Source: Rhytidiadelphus loreus
Taxonomy: Eukaryota; Streptophyta; Bryopsida; Hypnales; Hylocomiaceae
Direction of reading: 5' to 3'
Length of the DNA stretch: 64,000 nt
Assembly (NCBI GenBank): GCA_947034895.1
Contig: OX344762.1
Coordinates: forward strand, 2,296,501-2,360,500
Position 1 is the first letter of the stretch, and the number at the start of each line of letters is the position of its first letter. Shown piece by piece: positions 11,138 through 23,600 of the stretch. Below the pieces are notes generated by a model that did not search any database, was not told the origin of the DNA, and worked only from the letters and a program-made list of their open reading frames with translations. The position numbers and the translations under genes are program-made.

Positions 11138-11853
11138 GGGTGATTACAAGAAAGACTGAACGATTTTGGTAGCATTTGGTCAAAAACTGCGTTTTTTCTG
11201 CCCAGTACTAGGAGTACTACAAAATGGAGCAATCTCAGCCGTTGATCTGAAAAATCAACGGCCAATAGTACTTTTGAGTACTTTATAATATTGAAACAGT
11301 ACTACTTAAAAAAAATGACAGTTTGTCACAGAAAGTAGATAAAATTAAGTATAAATTAATTAAAATTAGAAAATCATGAATAAAACCCCCCCCAAAATTG
11401 GCCATTTATAAAGACTTAATAGTGATTACATTTCACCAAAAACTAGAAGTTGAAACCATCATGAAAGTTTGGAGTGCTATGCACAAGGGACCCCTATTTG
11501 CATGCATGTTGAAGACAAAAAATTGTGTTTTTTTTAATTCCCTTTGGTGGGCATATGCCCATCTAGTGTGGGAATAGACTACAAAAACTCAAGTGAACAT
11601 CATGTTTTTTGGATACTTCACAGTACTAAAAACCCCTAAACCTCAAAGTGTGACAAATTAGCTAAATTGATATTTAATTATAAAATTATTTTTCAAATTT
11701 TTTGAAAAATAACAAATCTCATGTTTTCTGAGTTAGCAATCTTCCTTAAAAATTTCAAATCCATTGGCTTCAATTTCCAAAAGTTACGGCCAAAACCAAC
11801 TCCGTCACTTCAATTGTGACACCTCATAGGACCGGTCTTTCTTGCAATCACCC
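11138..11853. mobile_element. MITE with GGGTGATTACAAGAAAGAC ends, left copy only
   Basis: The inverted ends are GGGTGATTACAAGAAAGAC and the complement of GTCTTTCTTGCAATCACCC. ATCT occurs on both sides. The right copy passes directly from 'gtttctctgtatat' to 'aggcatcaatc' at 56044-56070, an empty site. The 716-bp interior holds no long frame. The superfamily is not assigned. Confidence 0.7.
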
Positions 11854-12663
11854 ATCTACAGGCATCAATCATTTGTATATAGCAATGTAAGTTGTGATCA
11901 TCATAGCAAGCTTCATTGCATCTATATGTCCGCATCTTCTACTATCAAGAATCAAGAACAATACACTAGAAAGATCAATCACCATTGTCTTCCAATGTGA
12001 ACTATATACTTGTAGATATTAGTGATTATCATCCATTGGATGAAATCCTATAGTACTCCCTTGCATTAATAATCTACAAGTAATGATTGTCACCCTATCT
12101 CCCACTTCATTTGTTGTAGTCTATTAAACGTAACATCTCTCTAAAGTATTTAAAATGATTTGGAGCAAGTCCTTTAGTAAAAATATTAGCATTTTGTTGA
12201 GAAATCTAAACATACATAATGTTCCACACTTGATTCAATATTTGCTCTCATAATTAAAGTAAAATTTAACGTCAATGTGTCTAGTACAATTGTGATTGTC
12301 ACAAACGTACACCTTAGAACCTTTTGTAATCTTCTAGAAGAAATAGGAAGTTCTTTAGGGAGGAACCTACAAGTAAAAAGAAGTCTCTTTAGGAGCTTCT
12401 TAGATATAGAAGCTCTAAAGAAACTTAAACAGTTCAAGAAACAAAGCAATTTAAATGTTATGAGTTGAAATATAGGATCTTGTGTTTTAATATAAGAGTC
12501 TATATTCCTAAACAAAAAAGTTTAGACTTAACAATACGCATGATCTTCATGATATCCCAATTCCATGCGTTCTAGATTTTCAAAAGTCCTATACAAACAT
12601 TCAACGGTATTCGATTATTGGCAAGGGATGAAACAAATAATTTGAGAATATGTTGAAAGATGT

Positions 12664-13559
12664 TTAACCCCTAAATGATTTGGACTATGTTTTCACCAAA
12701 ACTACTCCAAAACTACCATTTCTAGGACAAGTACCAAATTTTAGAAAAGAATCATTTTTAGATACATATAACCATGGAATCTTGTAGTACGTTGGTTTGA
12801 AAAAACATAGAAAAAATTTCAGAAATTTTCACCATGTGGATTGTAATATGTTAGTGTTTGAAGTGACAAAAATCGTTTTTTTGGCCTTGTGAAAAACTAG
12901 GCAGTTGCACTTCAGAAGGTCTCATTTGTATGAAGGCAAGTTGGCTATATGCTTGAAAAATTTCAAATTGTTTGGAATTGTACAATATGTAGGAAAAAAA
13001 TAGTAAGTAGAAAGAAGTAGAAAATGATTCAAAATACTAAAATGTTAACAATTTATTTATGGAATTGAAAAATGCCAATCCCAATGGTTGTAATGTTGTA
13101 ATAAACAATCTATACCTATTGTTTTTATTTTTTTCAAAAATATTGAAAATTGAGTTAAATAAAGGACTTGAAAGTTTGTTTTAGAATAAAAGTTCCATAA
13201 CTATCCACAAACTACCACAAACTAAAATCCTCATAACTTTCATCTCATTAATCAAAATGGAATTATTTAAAGCTTTACATGTATATATAAGTCTAGAGGA
13301 CCAATTTCAAATTTTTATTTCTTAAAAAATTGATTTTTAAAGAAGTTTTTTAATTGCTTGGGCTCCCCATTAAGCATTGAAAATGACATATCTCTCTTAA
13401 ACCATGTAGTCAAAAGTTATGAAAATTATTGGGCCTAAAAGCTACTCCTTGGGCACATGTGTAAAAATTCCAAAGAAAAAAAAGAAAAAATCTATTTATA
13501 TTGAGCTGTCCAAAATTGTTCTATTGCCAAAAAATATAGTTTGGGTATTTAGGGGTTAA
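12664..13559. mobile_element. TTAA/CCCCTAAAT inverted-repeat element, shared by both copies
   Basis: Ends are TTAACCCCTAAATGATTTGG and the complement of GGGTATTTAGGGGTTAA, bounded by TTAA. The counterpart is at 56824-58291, so the insertion is older than the duplication. The 3' subterminal region (CAAAATTGTTCTATTGCCAA) matches that of the 8304-10305 element. Confidence 0.65.
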
Positions 13560-13611
13560 CATGCCAAGTCTTTAAAGCAAAACAAGTCAAGAATCCTAGG
13601 TTATTACAACC

Positions 13612-13893
13612 ATTAGATGGTTTTTTAGGCCTCCAAGAGACTGTGGGTTCCCTTGTTGCGAGAACGCAGGGAATAGGACAGCTGGCCTGCCACCTCAGCG
13701 TCCTGCGTGGTCGAAAGGCGACCAGGTCATTTCCGGAAAAAAAAATTCAACTTCTTTTTCCATTTGAAGAATTTTAATTTTTTTCTTTTCTTTAAATTTT
13801 TTTTTCCGATAGTCGGTTGTCCTTCACTGCGGGGAACAGTAAGAGGAACAGCCTTGAAACGGGCTCTCCCAGGCCTCAAAAAACATGTAATGT
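13612..13893. mobile_element. 282-bp GC-richer insertion with inverted ends, left copy only
   Basis: The right copy joins 'ttattacaacc' directly to 'gcttcaag' at 58332-58350. Here 282 bp intervene. Ends are ATTAGATGGTTTTTTAGGCCT and the complement of AGGCCTCAAAAAACATGTAAT, an imperfect inverted repeat. GC content is higher than in the surroundings, with a poly-A/T tract in the middle. Class unknown. Confidence 0.6.
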
Positions 13894-14401
13894 GCTTCAA
13901 GTTCCTAATTCAAGTTTGAATCAATTAGTATGGACATGTTTGTCGGTCTTTTTAGATCACATGCATGATTTGATAGTATTTTTGTGGTTGTGGATTGATT
14001 GAAAACACTACAAGAGAAAGGGGTGTTTTAAGTGCGTTTTTAAGTAGTCCTAGAGATAAGATATTAAGTAATGACCTTTATGCATATTTTTAGTAAAATC
14101 AACAAAATCTGAATCCATCATACTCATTTGGCTCACCTAAAGCAGTCAAAGTCTTCTGTAAACATGGAAGGCCTAAAAAGTCAATTCTCACAATGAATTG
14201 ACATTGAAAAATTGAAAGTTCCTAATGAAGTCACTAACTACTTCATTACTATTATGTAAGACATGCATTGAAGCCAAAATTTGAAAAAAAATGAAAAAAA
14301 CCATTATTGGGTCATTTGGTAGGTAACCACTATGGGTCATTTGACTACAATGGGATGATTTACCTTACACATTCATTCACTAATTCCAATTTGGCAAGAA
14401 A

Positions 14402-14629
14402 CACTAGAAGAAGCCCGTGTTTATTTGAATGTTTTAGACATCAAAGTTGATGGATTTTGCTAGACATCTTTTATAACAACTTGTGTTTTTATGTCAACAA
14501 TGACATTTAATGTAACGTCAAGATGTTACATCAAATGTCATTGTTGACATAAAAACACAAGTTGTTATAAAAGATGTCTAGCAAAATCCATCAACTTTGA
14601 CATCAGAAAAATACAAGTTTCTTCTAGTG
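14402..14629. mobile_element. Near-perfect palindromic MITE with CACTAG ends
   Basis: Starts CACTAGAAGAA and ends TTCTTCTAGTG. The two halves are almost perfectly complementary about a centre near 14516. It is flanked by AAA on both sides, a 3-bp duplication, and the right copy (58842-58862) holds the uninterrupted site. CACTA ends with 3-bp target duplications point to the CACTA (En/Spm) superfamily. The transcript would form one long hairpin. Confidence 0.75.
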
Positions 14630-15496
14630 AAAACATACAACCACACAAAACGTGAATCCTCAGTAAATTTGAATAGACAAATAGTATTCAATTTCAATAA
14701 GACAATCTACAATACTTTATTATAATACTTAGGACATACAAATATCACACACTTGAAACATGAGCCAAATTTGAACTAAGACAATAGATTGGGTAGTTGT
14801 AAGAAACACCTTCCATTTTTGGATCAAAACAATCTTAGTACTAGAATACTATGACTTTTGGAATAATTTTTTTTAATTGAAATAAAATGTGGATAATTTG
14901 AAAAGCATTTAAAATAGTATGTGCAAAAAAATTTAGGCCTCCAAAAATTTATCTCCAAAATTTATGTACAATAACAAAGTGATGGAAAATGCAAGAAAAT
15001 AGATACTTTAGAATTTGACTTTCAGAAAACAGTAAAAAATTTCAAAACTACTAAACTAAAGATATCCATTTTTCCTAACATGAAGATACTTTTTCTCAAC
15101 CATTTGCATTCTTTAGGGAAAAAAATTGTATTCTCTATATACTCACAAAGGTAGTCCTTTTTGAGCACATGTGAAAGGTGGGTGCCATTGATTGTATTAG
15201 CTATGTTTGGTAATCTAGTGATGTCTCAAAAACATTCTATTATGCTTTGTAGTTGAACGCCATGAGTGTGGATAAATTGAAAGAATAAACCATCTTTAAG
15301 ACTTACACTATGTACTAATTGGTACAAAATAAGCTTAACTTGTTTTCCAACAGGAATAGGAGGCCTAAAAAATGTAGTTGTTGACAGTGGGATGCAATAG
15401 GGTGATAATAAATCATCTAAAGCCTTAGACATTATAAAATCCATACTATAAGTTTTCCAATACTTCATATTCAATATTTGTAGAGACATATGTTAT

Positions 15497-15720
15497 CACT
15501 AGAAGAAACCCATGTTTTTTGTGACTAGCTCTGATTTTTTTTGACGCATTTTTTTATGTCTTAGTTGACATTTAGCTGTTTTTATGTTTTTAATGATGTT
15601 CATTAGATCATTTGGATGTCATGAGAAACATAAAAATAGCTAAATGTCAACTTAGACATAAAAAAAAATGCGTCAGAAAAAATCAGGGCTTGTCACAAAA
15701 AACATGGGTTTCTTCTAGTG
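15497..15720. mobile_element. Second palindromic MITE with CACTAG ends
   Basis: Ends are CACTAGAAGAAACCCATG and its reverse complement at 15703-15720. The arms are complementary over most of the element. The right copy is uninterrupted at the same place ('atgttatacatcacc', 59710-59725). Same family as 14402-14629, but the interior differs, so it is a separate insertion. Flanks are TAT and ATA, so the exact target duplication is unclear. Confidence 0.7.
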
Positions 15721-17102
15721 ATAACATCACTCTCTACAATGTCATGGTGGATGTATTGTCGTGGTTCAACCCACCACATGCAATGTGGAAAATGCTATCT
15801 CTATGCCATGGCAACAATAATCAGAAGCAAACATTGTATCGAGCTAGTGACCTTCCACAATGTGAATTGGAACAATGGGCACTACACAATGACATCTATA
15901 ACCATAGAAGGTCAAGTGGACAAATAGGAATGAGAAGAAAATAAGAAGTATGAGGTTGGCCATATTTGCAATATGTTGGCTACAATGTAGAGCATTTAAA
16001 AAAATAAAAATAAAAATAAGGTAAACCAACTTTTACTAGCAAACCACCAATGATAGGACCTAGAAAATGATCCATTAGAGTTTTACATCAAGCTATGACA
16101 AAAAAAATTCATAAATGAGATTAGGACTACATTAGATTGGTTAGTAGCCAAAATCAATGCTTAAGGGGATGGGGATGGAGTTATTAGTGATTGTTTTAGG
16201 AACTTCTACCTTTTCAATGTAAATTCATCATAAGAAGTGATTTTTTTATTCCTTCACATTGTAGCTAAGGCCATTTTTTTTTTCATTTTTTATGAAGTGC
16301 CAAAGTGCCAATATAAAATGTTGTAGTGGTGCTCCAAATTTCAACTTTCATCTACATATTGGATAGAAAATATCACATTAGCACATATCACATATCTATA
16401 ATTCTATTTTCATCCACAATTTGGCAATTTCATCTAATATTCTTTTTAAAATTTGAAGTTAAAAAAACTTTAGAATTTGTCACCATTTTTTAGCCAAAGT
16501 ATTTTTTTCTTGTGCAATTTGGCACTATTTTGCCAAAAAAAATAAGAAGCCTTGGTTATGGCCATGTTAGGAAATATAGTGACTGCTTTAGATGGTAAGA
16601 TGGCCATTATGGATACACACCTTATGTTCAATTTTGAGTAGTCTAAAGACTGTTTTGGGCCAATTGGACAACACACTTCAAAAATTCATAACAAATTCAT
16701 ACTTTGTCAAAAAAATAAAATTTCAATTGCTCTCTTCTTCATTTCTCACATTTGTCTTTGTATGGTGAAAAAGAATGTGAATTTCTTTGCTAATGGCAAC
16801 ATGCCAAACCTCTTATTCTGCCTGTCATAGACAAGTTCACCTTACCCCAAGAGAGGAGAAGGATGATGCACTTGAAATTTTGAGAGAAATTTCTAACCCT
16901 TGACTGACTTGTTGAACTGGCTGGAGACTGACTACGCTGGCCTGTCAGCTTCCGAATGTCACCTGCTATGGCAGGGTGTGGCGTGGGTTCTTCTGCAGGT
17001 GCATGGGGCGGAGGCTAAACCGTTCAAAGCACCCCGGAAATTTCAAGCGGATAGCGGATGGCAGGGCAGGGACGCAGCATGTGCGCGGCGATGGCAACAA
17101 GT

Positions 17103-18779
17103 CTAAAGCTCCGCCAGAGCCTTTACGTTGATGGGGTAGGCATTAGTGGCATTTCCTGTGAAGATCAACTTAAAGAGAATGTGCACCACGACCTCAGTAG
17201 GGTGCACAAAATCCCAGTACAACGACTTAGAGGGGCGTTTGTAGAAATCCACCACTGCGTTGGGCAGGTTGTCCGGCACGGGCTTCCCGCACTGCACTTG
17301 CGCATTCAGAAAACCGGCGCCACAGCAACCCGACGTCACATTCATCAAGCCGAAGGACTTCCCGTCGGCGATGATGGCCGAGAACGCATCGAACATGAGG
17401 CCGAGGACGATGTTGAACTCGGGATAGGCGGCGCGGAGCCCGTCAACCACCTGCCTCAAAGCCGCGTTGAACGCTAATGCCAGTTGGTTGGCTCCCACCA
17501 CGCATTTGCCAGGTTGCGTAGGGTTGAGGGATCTTACGACGGGCGAGCATCCGATGGGGCCAAGTTCGCGAACCACCACCTTCCTTGCTCCCTCGTTGTA
17601 CAACGCCTGCAATGGTCACGAATAATCCTTCTCCTTTATTAATTTGCTATGGATCGACCTCAACATGTTCTGAAAATGATCAAGAACCCGTGGCAATGGA
17701 TAGTCTTCTGGAGATATCAAATTAACTTCAAGGCCGTTGATTTTTTACAGTAGGATCATATATTTATTAGCCAAATTGGAGATATACAATCCTTGAACTC
17801 TTGGTCATTAATTAGAAGTTGAAACAGATAGGAGAGTTATTATGCAATGCAAAGCATGGATCGAATTAAGGGAACGGTGGATTGGAGACTAGCTTAGACT
17901 AGCTTACAAGGAGAGTTTTCTGGTAATTGTGTTTTACGGAAGCAAGAAAGTCGGTGGCGTTGATCTCCTGCTGGAGGGTAGTGTTGGAGATGAATGCCGT
18001 AAGATCGTTGGAACCGCTGACGATGAAGAAAATGGACTTGGAGATGAGAGTGTTTGCAGTCTCCACTCCCAATTCCTGTTGCAGGATCGATTTTGCAGTC
18101 CCGAACTGTTGTACTTGGACACTCATTGGGAGCAACTGAGACAAGTTCATGCAACCATAGCCAAATCGATCAGAACTTGTGTACGTTGGTTATGTCAGCT
18201 TTTAGTTACTGGGAAAATTCACAGATTGATCTCAATTGTGAGATTATAGAAAGATCGAAGGACTTACTAAGCCTTGGCCAGTGGAATCCAGGAGACCACT
18301 CCCAGCTGAGGCAAAGTTGACGCCTTTGGTGTAGGAAGCGTTCGGCTGCAAGAACGGGGGTGCAAAGGGGAGTCCCAATCTAAGCTTTCACAAATCATGA
18401 ATCTGCTTCAACTCCCTGTGGAATGAAATCCAACACCAAACACTGAAAATTATCATACTCTTTGACATAACTCATATATTAATTCAACAAGTACGTCGTC
18501 ACTTGATAGAGCGCACTTACCAAGGAAATCGACAACTAGGCGGCCGTTAGAGAAGCGTCCCGTGGGCTTTTCAAAGAACGTCTTGCCGTACGGAGGAAAG
18601 TTGGCCTTGAATGAGGCCTTGGGCAAGTAGTTGTTGGTTCCCACATCAGCTAACGAGTCACCAAATGCAAAAAACGCAGGGACGTCGAAGCTCCGAAGCG
18701 ACCTCGCGGCGTCCACAGTTGGCATCCTAGAGAAAAGCACAGTTGCAACCAACACCAGCATGACGATTCTGAAACCCAT
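17103..18779 (-). pseudogene. GDSL esterase/lipase G1, damaged at the exon 2 acceptor
   Basis: A four-exon GDSL (SGNH hydrolase) gene. Exon 1 is 18779-18521, the exon 2 remnant is 18379-18268, exon 3 is 18135-17908 and exon 4 is 17606-17103. Exon 1 encodes a signal peptide (MGFRIVMLVLVATVLFSRM) and block I (FGDSLADVG), exon 3 has block III GSND, and exon 4 has WDFVHPTE with the catalytic Asp and His. Compared with G3, a net 32 bases are missing at the intron 1/exon 2 border. This removes the acceptor and the first codons of exon 2. The nearest remaining AG shifts the frame or meets TAG. All other exons are open and nearly identical to G3. It is most likely a recent pseudogene, although an alternative acceptor cannot be excluded. 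Confidence 0.82.
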
Positions 18780-20622
18780 GAGTGGTTGCAATTGGACTTC
18801 GCCTTCTTGTAACTCCTAGCTCCAGTGATTCCAAACCAACTCCTTCTGAGTTTCTCGACCCAGAATACACCGTACCAGATGAAATAATTAAAGTAACCGT
18901 GACAAGCTTGAATCTGTACGTAATCCGAATCGTTGCAGCGACTGAATTCGATCACTTTCAGCTGGTGTTGAAGTAATCAGACTGATTGGAAGATTGTGCA
19001 TGCTGATAGATTTTTGTAAGAAGGTCAACACTCACTTGAAGCCAGGTTTTACAGTCGGACGAGCCCGCAGCAGGTTCCACGTGTGATGTGAAGGAGCAGC
19101 TTCATAGCCCACTGGCACAAGTCCTAGCGGAGCTCATCCAAATTAATAAGAAAGGGGAGACGTTAAGAACCCCCCCTCGAGTTAATAGGGGGTACTTAGT
19201 GGGGCCTATCAGCCCGGCCTTTGGGGCTGGCTGGCCCACTGCCGGGGCCCTCCTGCGCACGCTCCATTACTTCCGTCCTCTTTGCTCAGTTGCCATTCGG
19301 TCCGTCTTGTGCCTTAGCCAAATGGCGATCATAAATTCGGAGTGAGTTTGCAAAACTGCTCGAAATCATCCAAAGTCAGTCACGTTGCAAAATCGTAGGT
19401 AAAAAACTTATTTGGATAATTTTACATCATACTGATATAATCCAGAAAGTACGTCACACACATCCAACACTCACTTGCTTGGGTGCGTGAGAACTATACA
19501 CTAGTAGAACCCCATGTTTTACTAGACAAATTTTTCTAGACATCCACATGTTTTCATGTTAACAATGATGTCAAATAAAACATCTTGAATCAATGAAGTC
19601 ACAACTCATGTTGGAAAGGTGAAAAGTGATTTAGGGATTACTCCATTTGAGTTCTCTATCCATCATCCCATTTGGGAAATTCGGACCCCCCTCTCTAAAT
19701 TTTTAGGGGTAAAGAATGTTGATGGGGGGTTCTTCCCTACCCAAATGAAATTCATTCGGATAGGGAAGCCGCATTGGTGGGGATGCTCTCAAATAGGGTC
19801 TCCTACCTTCAAGATATTCTGGTGGCGTTCAATCCTCACAAGCAAGCAGATGCTCTTAGGATGCCCCTTGTGTAAGCTTCCCACTTCGACTGGAGCAAAG
19901 TGGACAAGGCAGAGTCACTTCCAAAAGTTGTTTGCCACAACACAGCTCCTGAAAGGCGGGGGAGCTATGTGGCGATATTTCTCTAGGGTTGACTACAACT
20001 GGCGCCGGTGGAATGTCATTAAGATTCCCCGCAACATGCAAACGCCTAGCTCGTGATGCACTGATATCCCTGAATCCAGGCGCACTCAAGAACTACTACA
20101 GTGACTGGGCCTGGAAAACAAAAGTAGATGCGGAGCCCACCAAGTTTTTGACGTATGCAAGCCTGAGCCTTCCAGGAAGGCCGGCCGGTCTGATTCCATC
20201 CCCTGCTTTGAAGAATTGGGGTCGGCGATGCGTTTGAAACACATGTGATGATTCGATCTGATGCTGTTTCCGAGAGTACAGGACTCCAGGGGTGAAGGGC
20301 AAAATTACAGATAAACAACAGGTAACTTACAAGGAATCAAAGCAAAGCGTCGCACATTCAAGAGCGCTAGTGACTTCTACCTTCCCCAGTGTGCTGTAAG
20401 GAATGAATCTTCTAACATACCTGAGGTTTTCAAACAATCAACTTTGTGCTAGCAGACTTCACCATTAGGCGAGTGAAGAGTGGCAGACGAGTACCCCCAT
20501 TTCCAATTCAGAGTGATTTGGTCTATCCACGACATCATCACATGAAGTACTCCCCGCTATGAAATGGCAACTCACTCGATGCCAGAATTTCAAACTGCAA
20601 ACCCTAAAACCTTCAATCCCAG
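18780..20622. other. Spacer between G1 and RLK-A
   Basis: The part to about 19150 matches the upstream region of G3 (62804-63155) and includes the presumed G1 promoter. Homology between the big duplicates ends there. A single CACTAG end without a partner lies at 19499. A motif GGGATGCTCTC at 19779-19789 resembles the ends of the element at 30921-32109. The stretch 19890-20120 is homologous to 36550-36665 plus 37190-37290, showing the older GDSL-RLK unit duplication. An open frame at 19619-20056 (+) matches nothing I know. Confidence 0.6.
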
Positions 20623-23600
20623 CTACCTCGGTGTTGGGAAGCTTGTAGATCCATACGACCCGGAAGAGTAGTCCGAGAATCCCGATGGCTTTGAGGATTG
20701 CAAAGCGGGTGCCTTAGTCGATCGCACATTAGTTGCTTCTATTGCCAAAGCCCATTGCAGCTCTTGCACCACTTCGGTCATTGTTGGTCTGTACACACCT
20801 TTCGGCTCCACACTCCGCATGGCAACATCAGCAACTTTCCATACGGCTTCCATGTTGGGATTTTAAGCTGCCACCGTAGGGTCCAGGATCGAGTTGATGT
20901 CGTTCTTATGAAGACTGTCCCGAACCTGAATAATTCAAATGAATTTGAAGATTAATGAGGTTGAAGGAGAGTCACTTTGGGACTTTGCGGCAAATTTTGG
21001 TCTAAATTGATAGGTGATGAATTTGTATTTTCTTTAAAATGGGTCCCTAGATAATTATTTGTATGCCTCTTTGCATTCATTGAGAGCTCATGATGAGGTT
21101 TCAAATGATTGTACACACAAGGGAGAATGTGTAGGCAACTCACCCAATTTGCAAGATTTGGATTTCTTTCTTTTGGGCCCAAATGATCTATAGGTAGACA
21201 TCCTGTGAGCAATTCCAAAAGAACAATTCCAAAACTATATACATCACTTTTGGAGGATATATAGTGAGTTGAATGGTATCTATACAAAAACAACAACATG
21301 GTGTAAGTACTTGACTATAATGTAGACACAAAACAAAACAAGCCACACTTCTAAACATTGTCTTCTTTTGTAAGCCAAACAACTAATTATCATAATCATA
21401 AGTATAGTGAGATTCAATTATGTTAGAAAGCATTGTTTGGTTAGAACCTCAAGGATACTTTGGCCTAGCCAGAAGATCTACTAATGCCCAATTCAAACAA
21501 AAGAAATAAGATTCACAACAACAAGTAGTACGTTTCATATTGTAAGCCCAAAAAATCAAATGCCTAGAATTTGTATTGAGAATTCTCAAGCAATAAGAGT
21601 AGTAACTTAGAAAATTGAATCTAATGAACATGATATCACTTCATTTGCATTCTACCCTTGCTATGTAGTGCAAATTTCTTGCTAAAACAACATTTGGATG
21701 TTGAACAATTCAACCACCTTGAAGTTGATATAATATTGCCATACTATTTTTTTAAAAACATATTTTTCAAACATGTTCAAATAGAGAAAAACAAGGTTTG
21801 CAATAGAGCAAAACAAGGTTGCGAAACAAGTTTGTAGGCTTCTAGATCTTTTACTCTGGATCGAGGTAGCCTGCTGTGCCCATGATATTATTAGTAATTA
21901 CTCCGGTGTCGTCAGTATCACCCATCAGCTTTGTTAGTCCAAAATCAGCCACTTTAGCCTCAAATTGAGGAGTGAGCAGAATGTTGCTGCTCTTCACATC
22001 CCTGTGTACGAAACTTGGCCTACACGCTGTATGTAAATAATGCAAGCCTGCAAAGTGCATCACAACTCAATCGGAATGCTCGTCAAGCAACTCGCTCCGG
22101 ATGGAGCAATGGAAATACAAGTCATTCACAAACTGAAGCGGCTAATTCAGAGTAGATTAACTTGAACTCCGTTAAATTGGTGGTATTCCATGTGACATTT
22201 TGATATTAGCTTGCTATGCTCATAGTAAGCAAATTAATTTGCAAATTGTTTTAATGTTATGCAGCAACCAAATGAAGGCAAACAACCCTTATAAATGCTG
22301 GAAGTTGTACCTTGTGCTGCATTCAGGGCAATGTTTAGGCGCATCCCCCAATGCAGGATCCCAGTACTCACTGAGCTGCCTGCGTCATCACAAGATCCAT
22401 TTCTCAAGGGCCTTGTCAGTTACCTTCAAAATCAATATTGCCTTGCAAGGTGCACCCTACCCTTGCTAAATGGGGTTTACAGTTTAAAGCCCTACACCGA
22501 AACCATACTCCAATGTGAGACTCCACACTTGCTTGGCAAGAACATATAATTTGATTTTGGAACGCAGATTGTTTTAATTGATATTCAGTTTAATTTGACT
22601 GTCTAATATTCATGCCTGAATCGATGTAGGTGATGGAATTTCTTGAACTGCGTACATGCTTCAAATTTTCATTTGATATTTATGAATCAGATTCAAAAGT
22701 TGGGTATCAATTTCAGTTCAATCTGTAAGCACATCGATTAAACGTTTTGTTCAAAGTCCCAGATTAGAAGAACCGAACTCACCATGTAAGTGATCAAATA
22801 AGGAGCCATTGCGCATGTATTCGTAGATAAGGATTTGCTTCTGTTCCTGGCAGTATCCCACCAAGGCCACCAGGTTCCTGTGGTGCACTCGCGATAAAAC
22901 ATCAACCTACACACATCCAGTGTCCAACTCCCAACTTTTAAAATCACATTAGACAGTCCCAAATACTGCACAAATTTACCTCTAGAAAGGGCTCAATCTG
23001 ACAAATAGACTCTGAGGTCCACAGGAGAGCCATGGATAGAATACACCACTTCAATTCAAATAAAGTTAATTCAAGAGGTGACACACTTTTCTGTTCATTT
23101 AAGTGCATAAGAAACCAAATGGAAGGCATGTTGAAGGCAAAACCTAAACCCTGGAAGTTTCATAAGTGAAAACTTATCACTTGATCACTTGGAGGGCCAC
23201 AAACCTCATTGAAAAACGCCCTTTCTTCATGCTTTGAATTTCCATCAGCAACTTTGACCGCCACCTCTTGCCCATCAGGAAGCTTCCCATAATATACTGG
23301 ACCAAACCCTCCTTTCCCAAGTTCCCTCTTAAACTGAGTAGTTGCAGCAGTAACTTCCGCAAATGTGTAAGCTTTCGCACCACCAGGGGTGGCAATTCCT
23401 GTTGATACACAATAGTAGATGATCACCATCGGTTCTTGCAATAGGCAAACTAAGCTATGTTCTAAGTAGATGAATCTCGGCTATTGTGGATTAGGAATCA
23501 ACTGATAATTTACAAACGAAATAAGAAAACTCTATTTCAATTGAGTTTAGAGAATCATTGTTGAAACCAAGACATACTCGTGGGTGCCCTGCGCTCCTCG

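Larger units (their letters stand above)
6818..16900. other. Non-coding block N, left copy
   Basis: About 10 kb of AT-rich sequence with no supportable gene. Short open frames here are not conserved between the two copies of the block. It aligns, with scattered differences, to 52372-60960. It contains inverted-repeat elements listed separately: 7159-8090, 8304-10305, 9228-9667, 11138-11853, 12664-13559, 13612-13893, 14402-14629 and 15497-15720. The five at 7159, 11138, 13612, 14402 and 15497 are absent from the right copy. The rest (for example 10310-11130 and 15730-16900) is unrecognised sequence. Confidence 0.75.

Noticed and set aside
17058..17477. Plus-strand open frame over the last exon of G1, and the same at 60920-61477 over G3
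   Set aside because: It is antisense to a well-supported exon with catalytic motifs and has no family resemblance. GC-rich coding exons often leave the opposite strand open.
19619..20056. A 145-codon plus-strand frame between G1 and RLK-A
   Set aside because: No recognisable domain. The related stretch near 36550-37290 is not open in the same way, so conservation does not support it.
22047..22060. An extra T in RLK-A relative to RLK-B that looked like a kinase frameshift
   Set aside because: The base lies in the intron just before the acceptor. A separate 69-nt exon (22379-22311 and 39466-39398) supplies the missing kinase residues, so the reading frame is unaffected.
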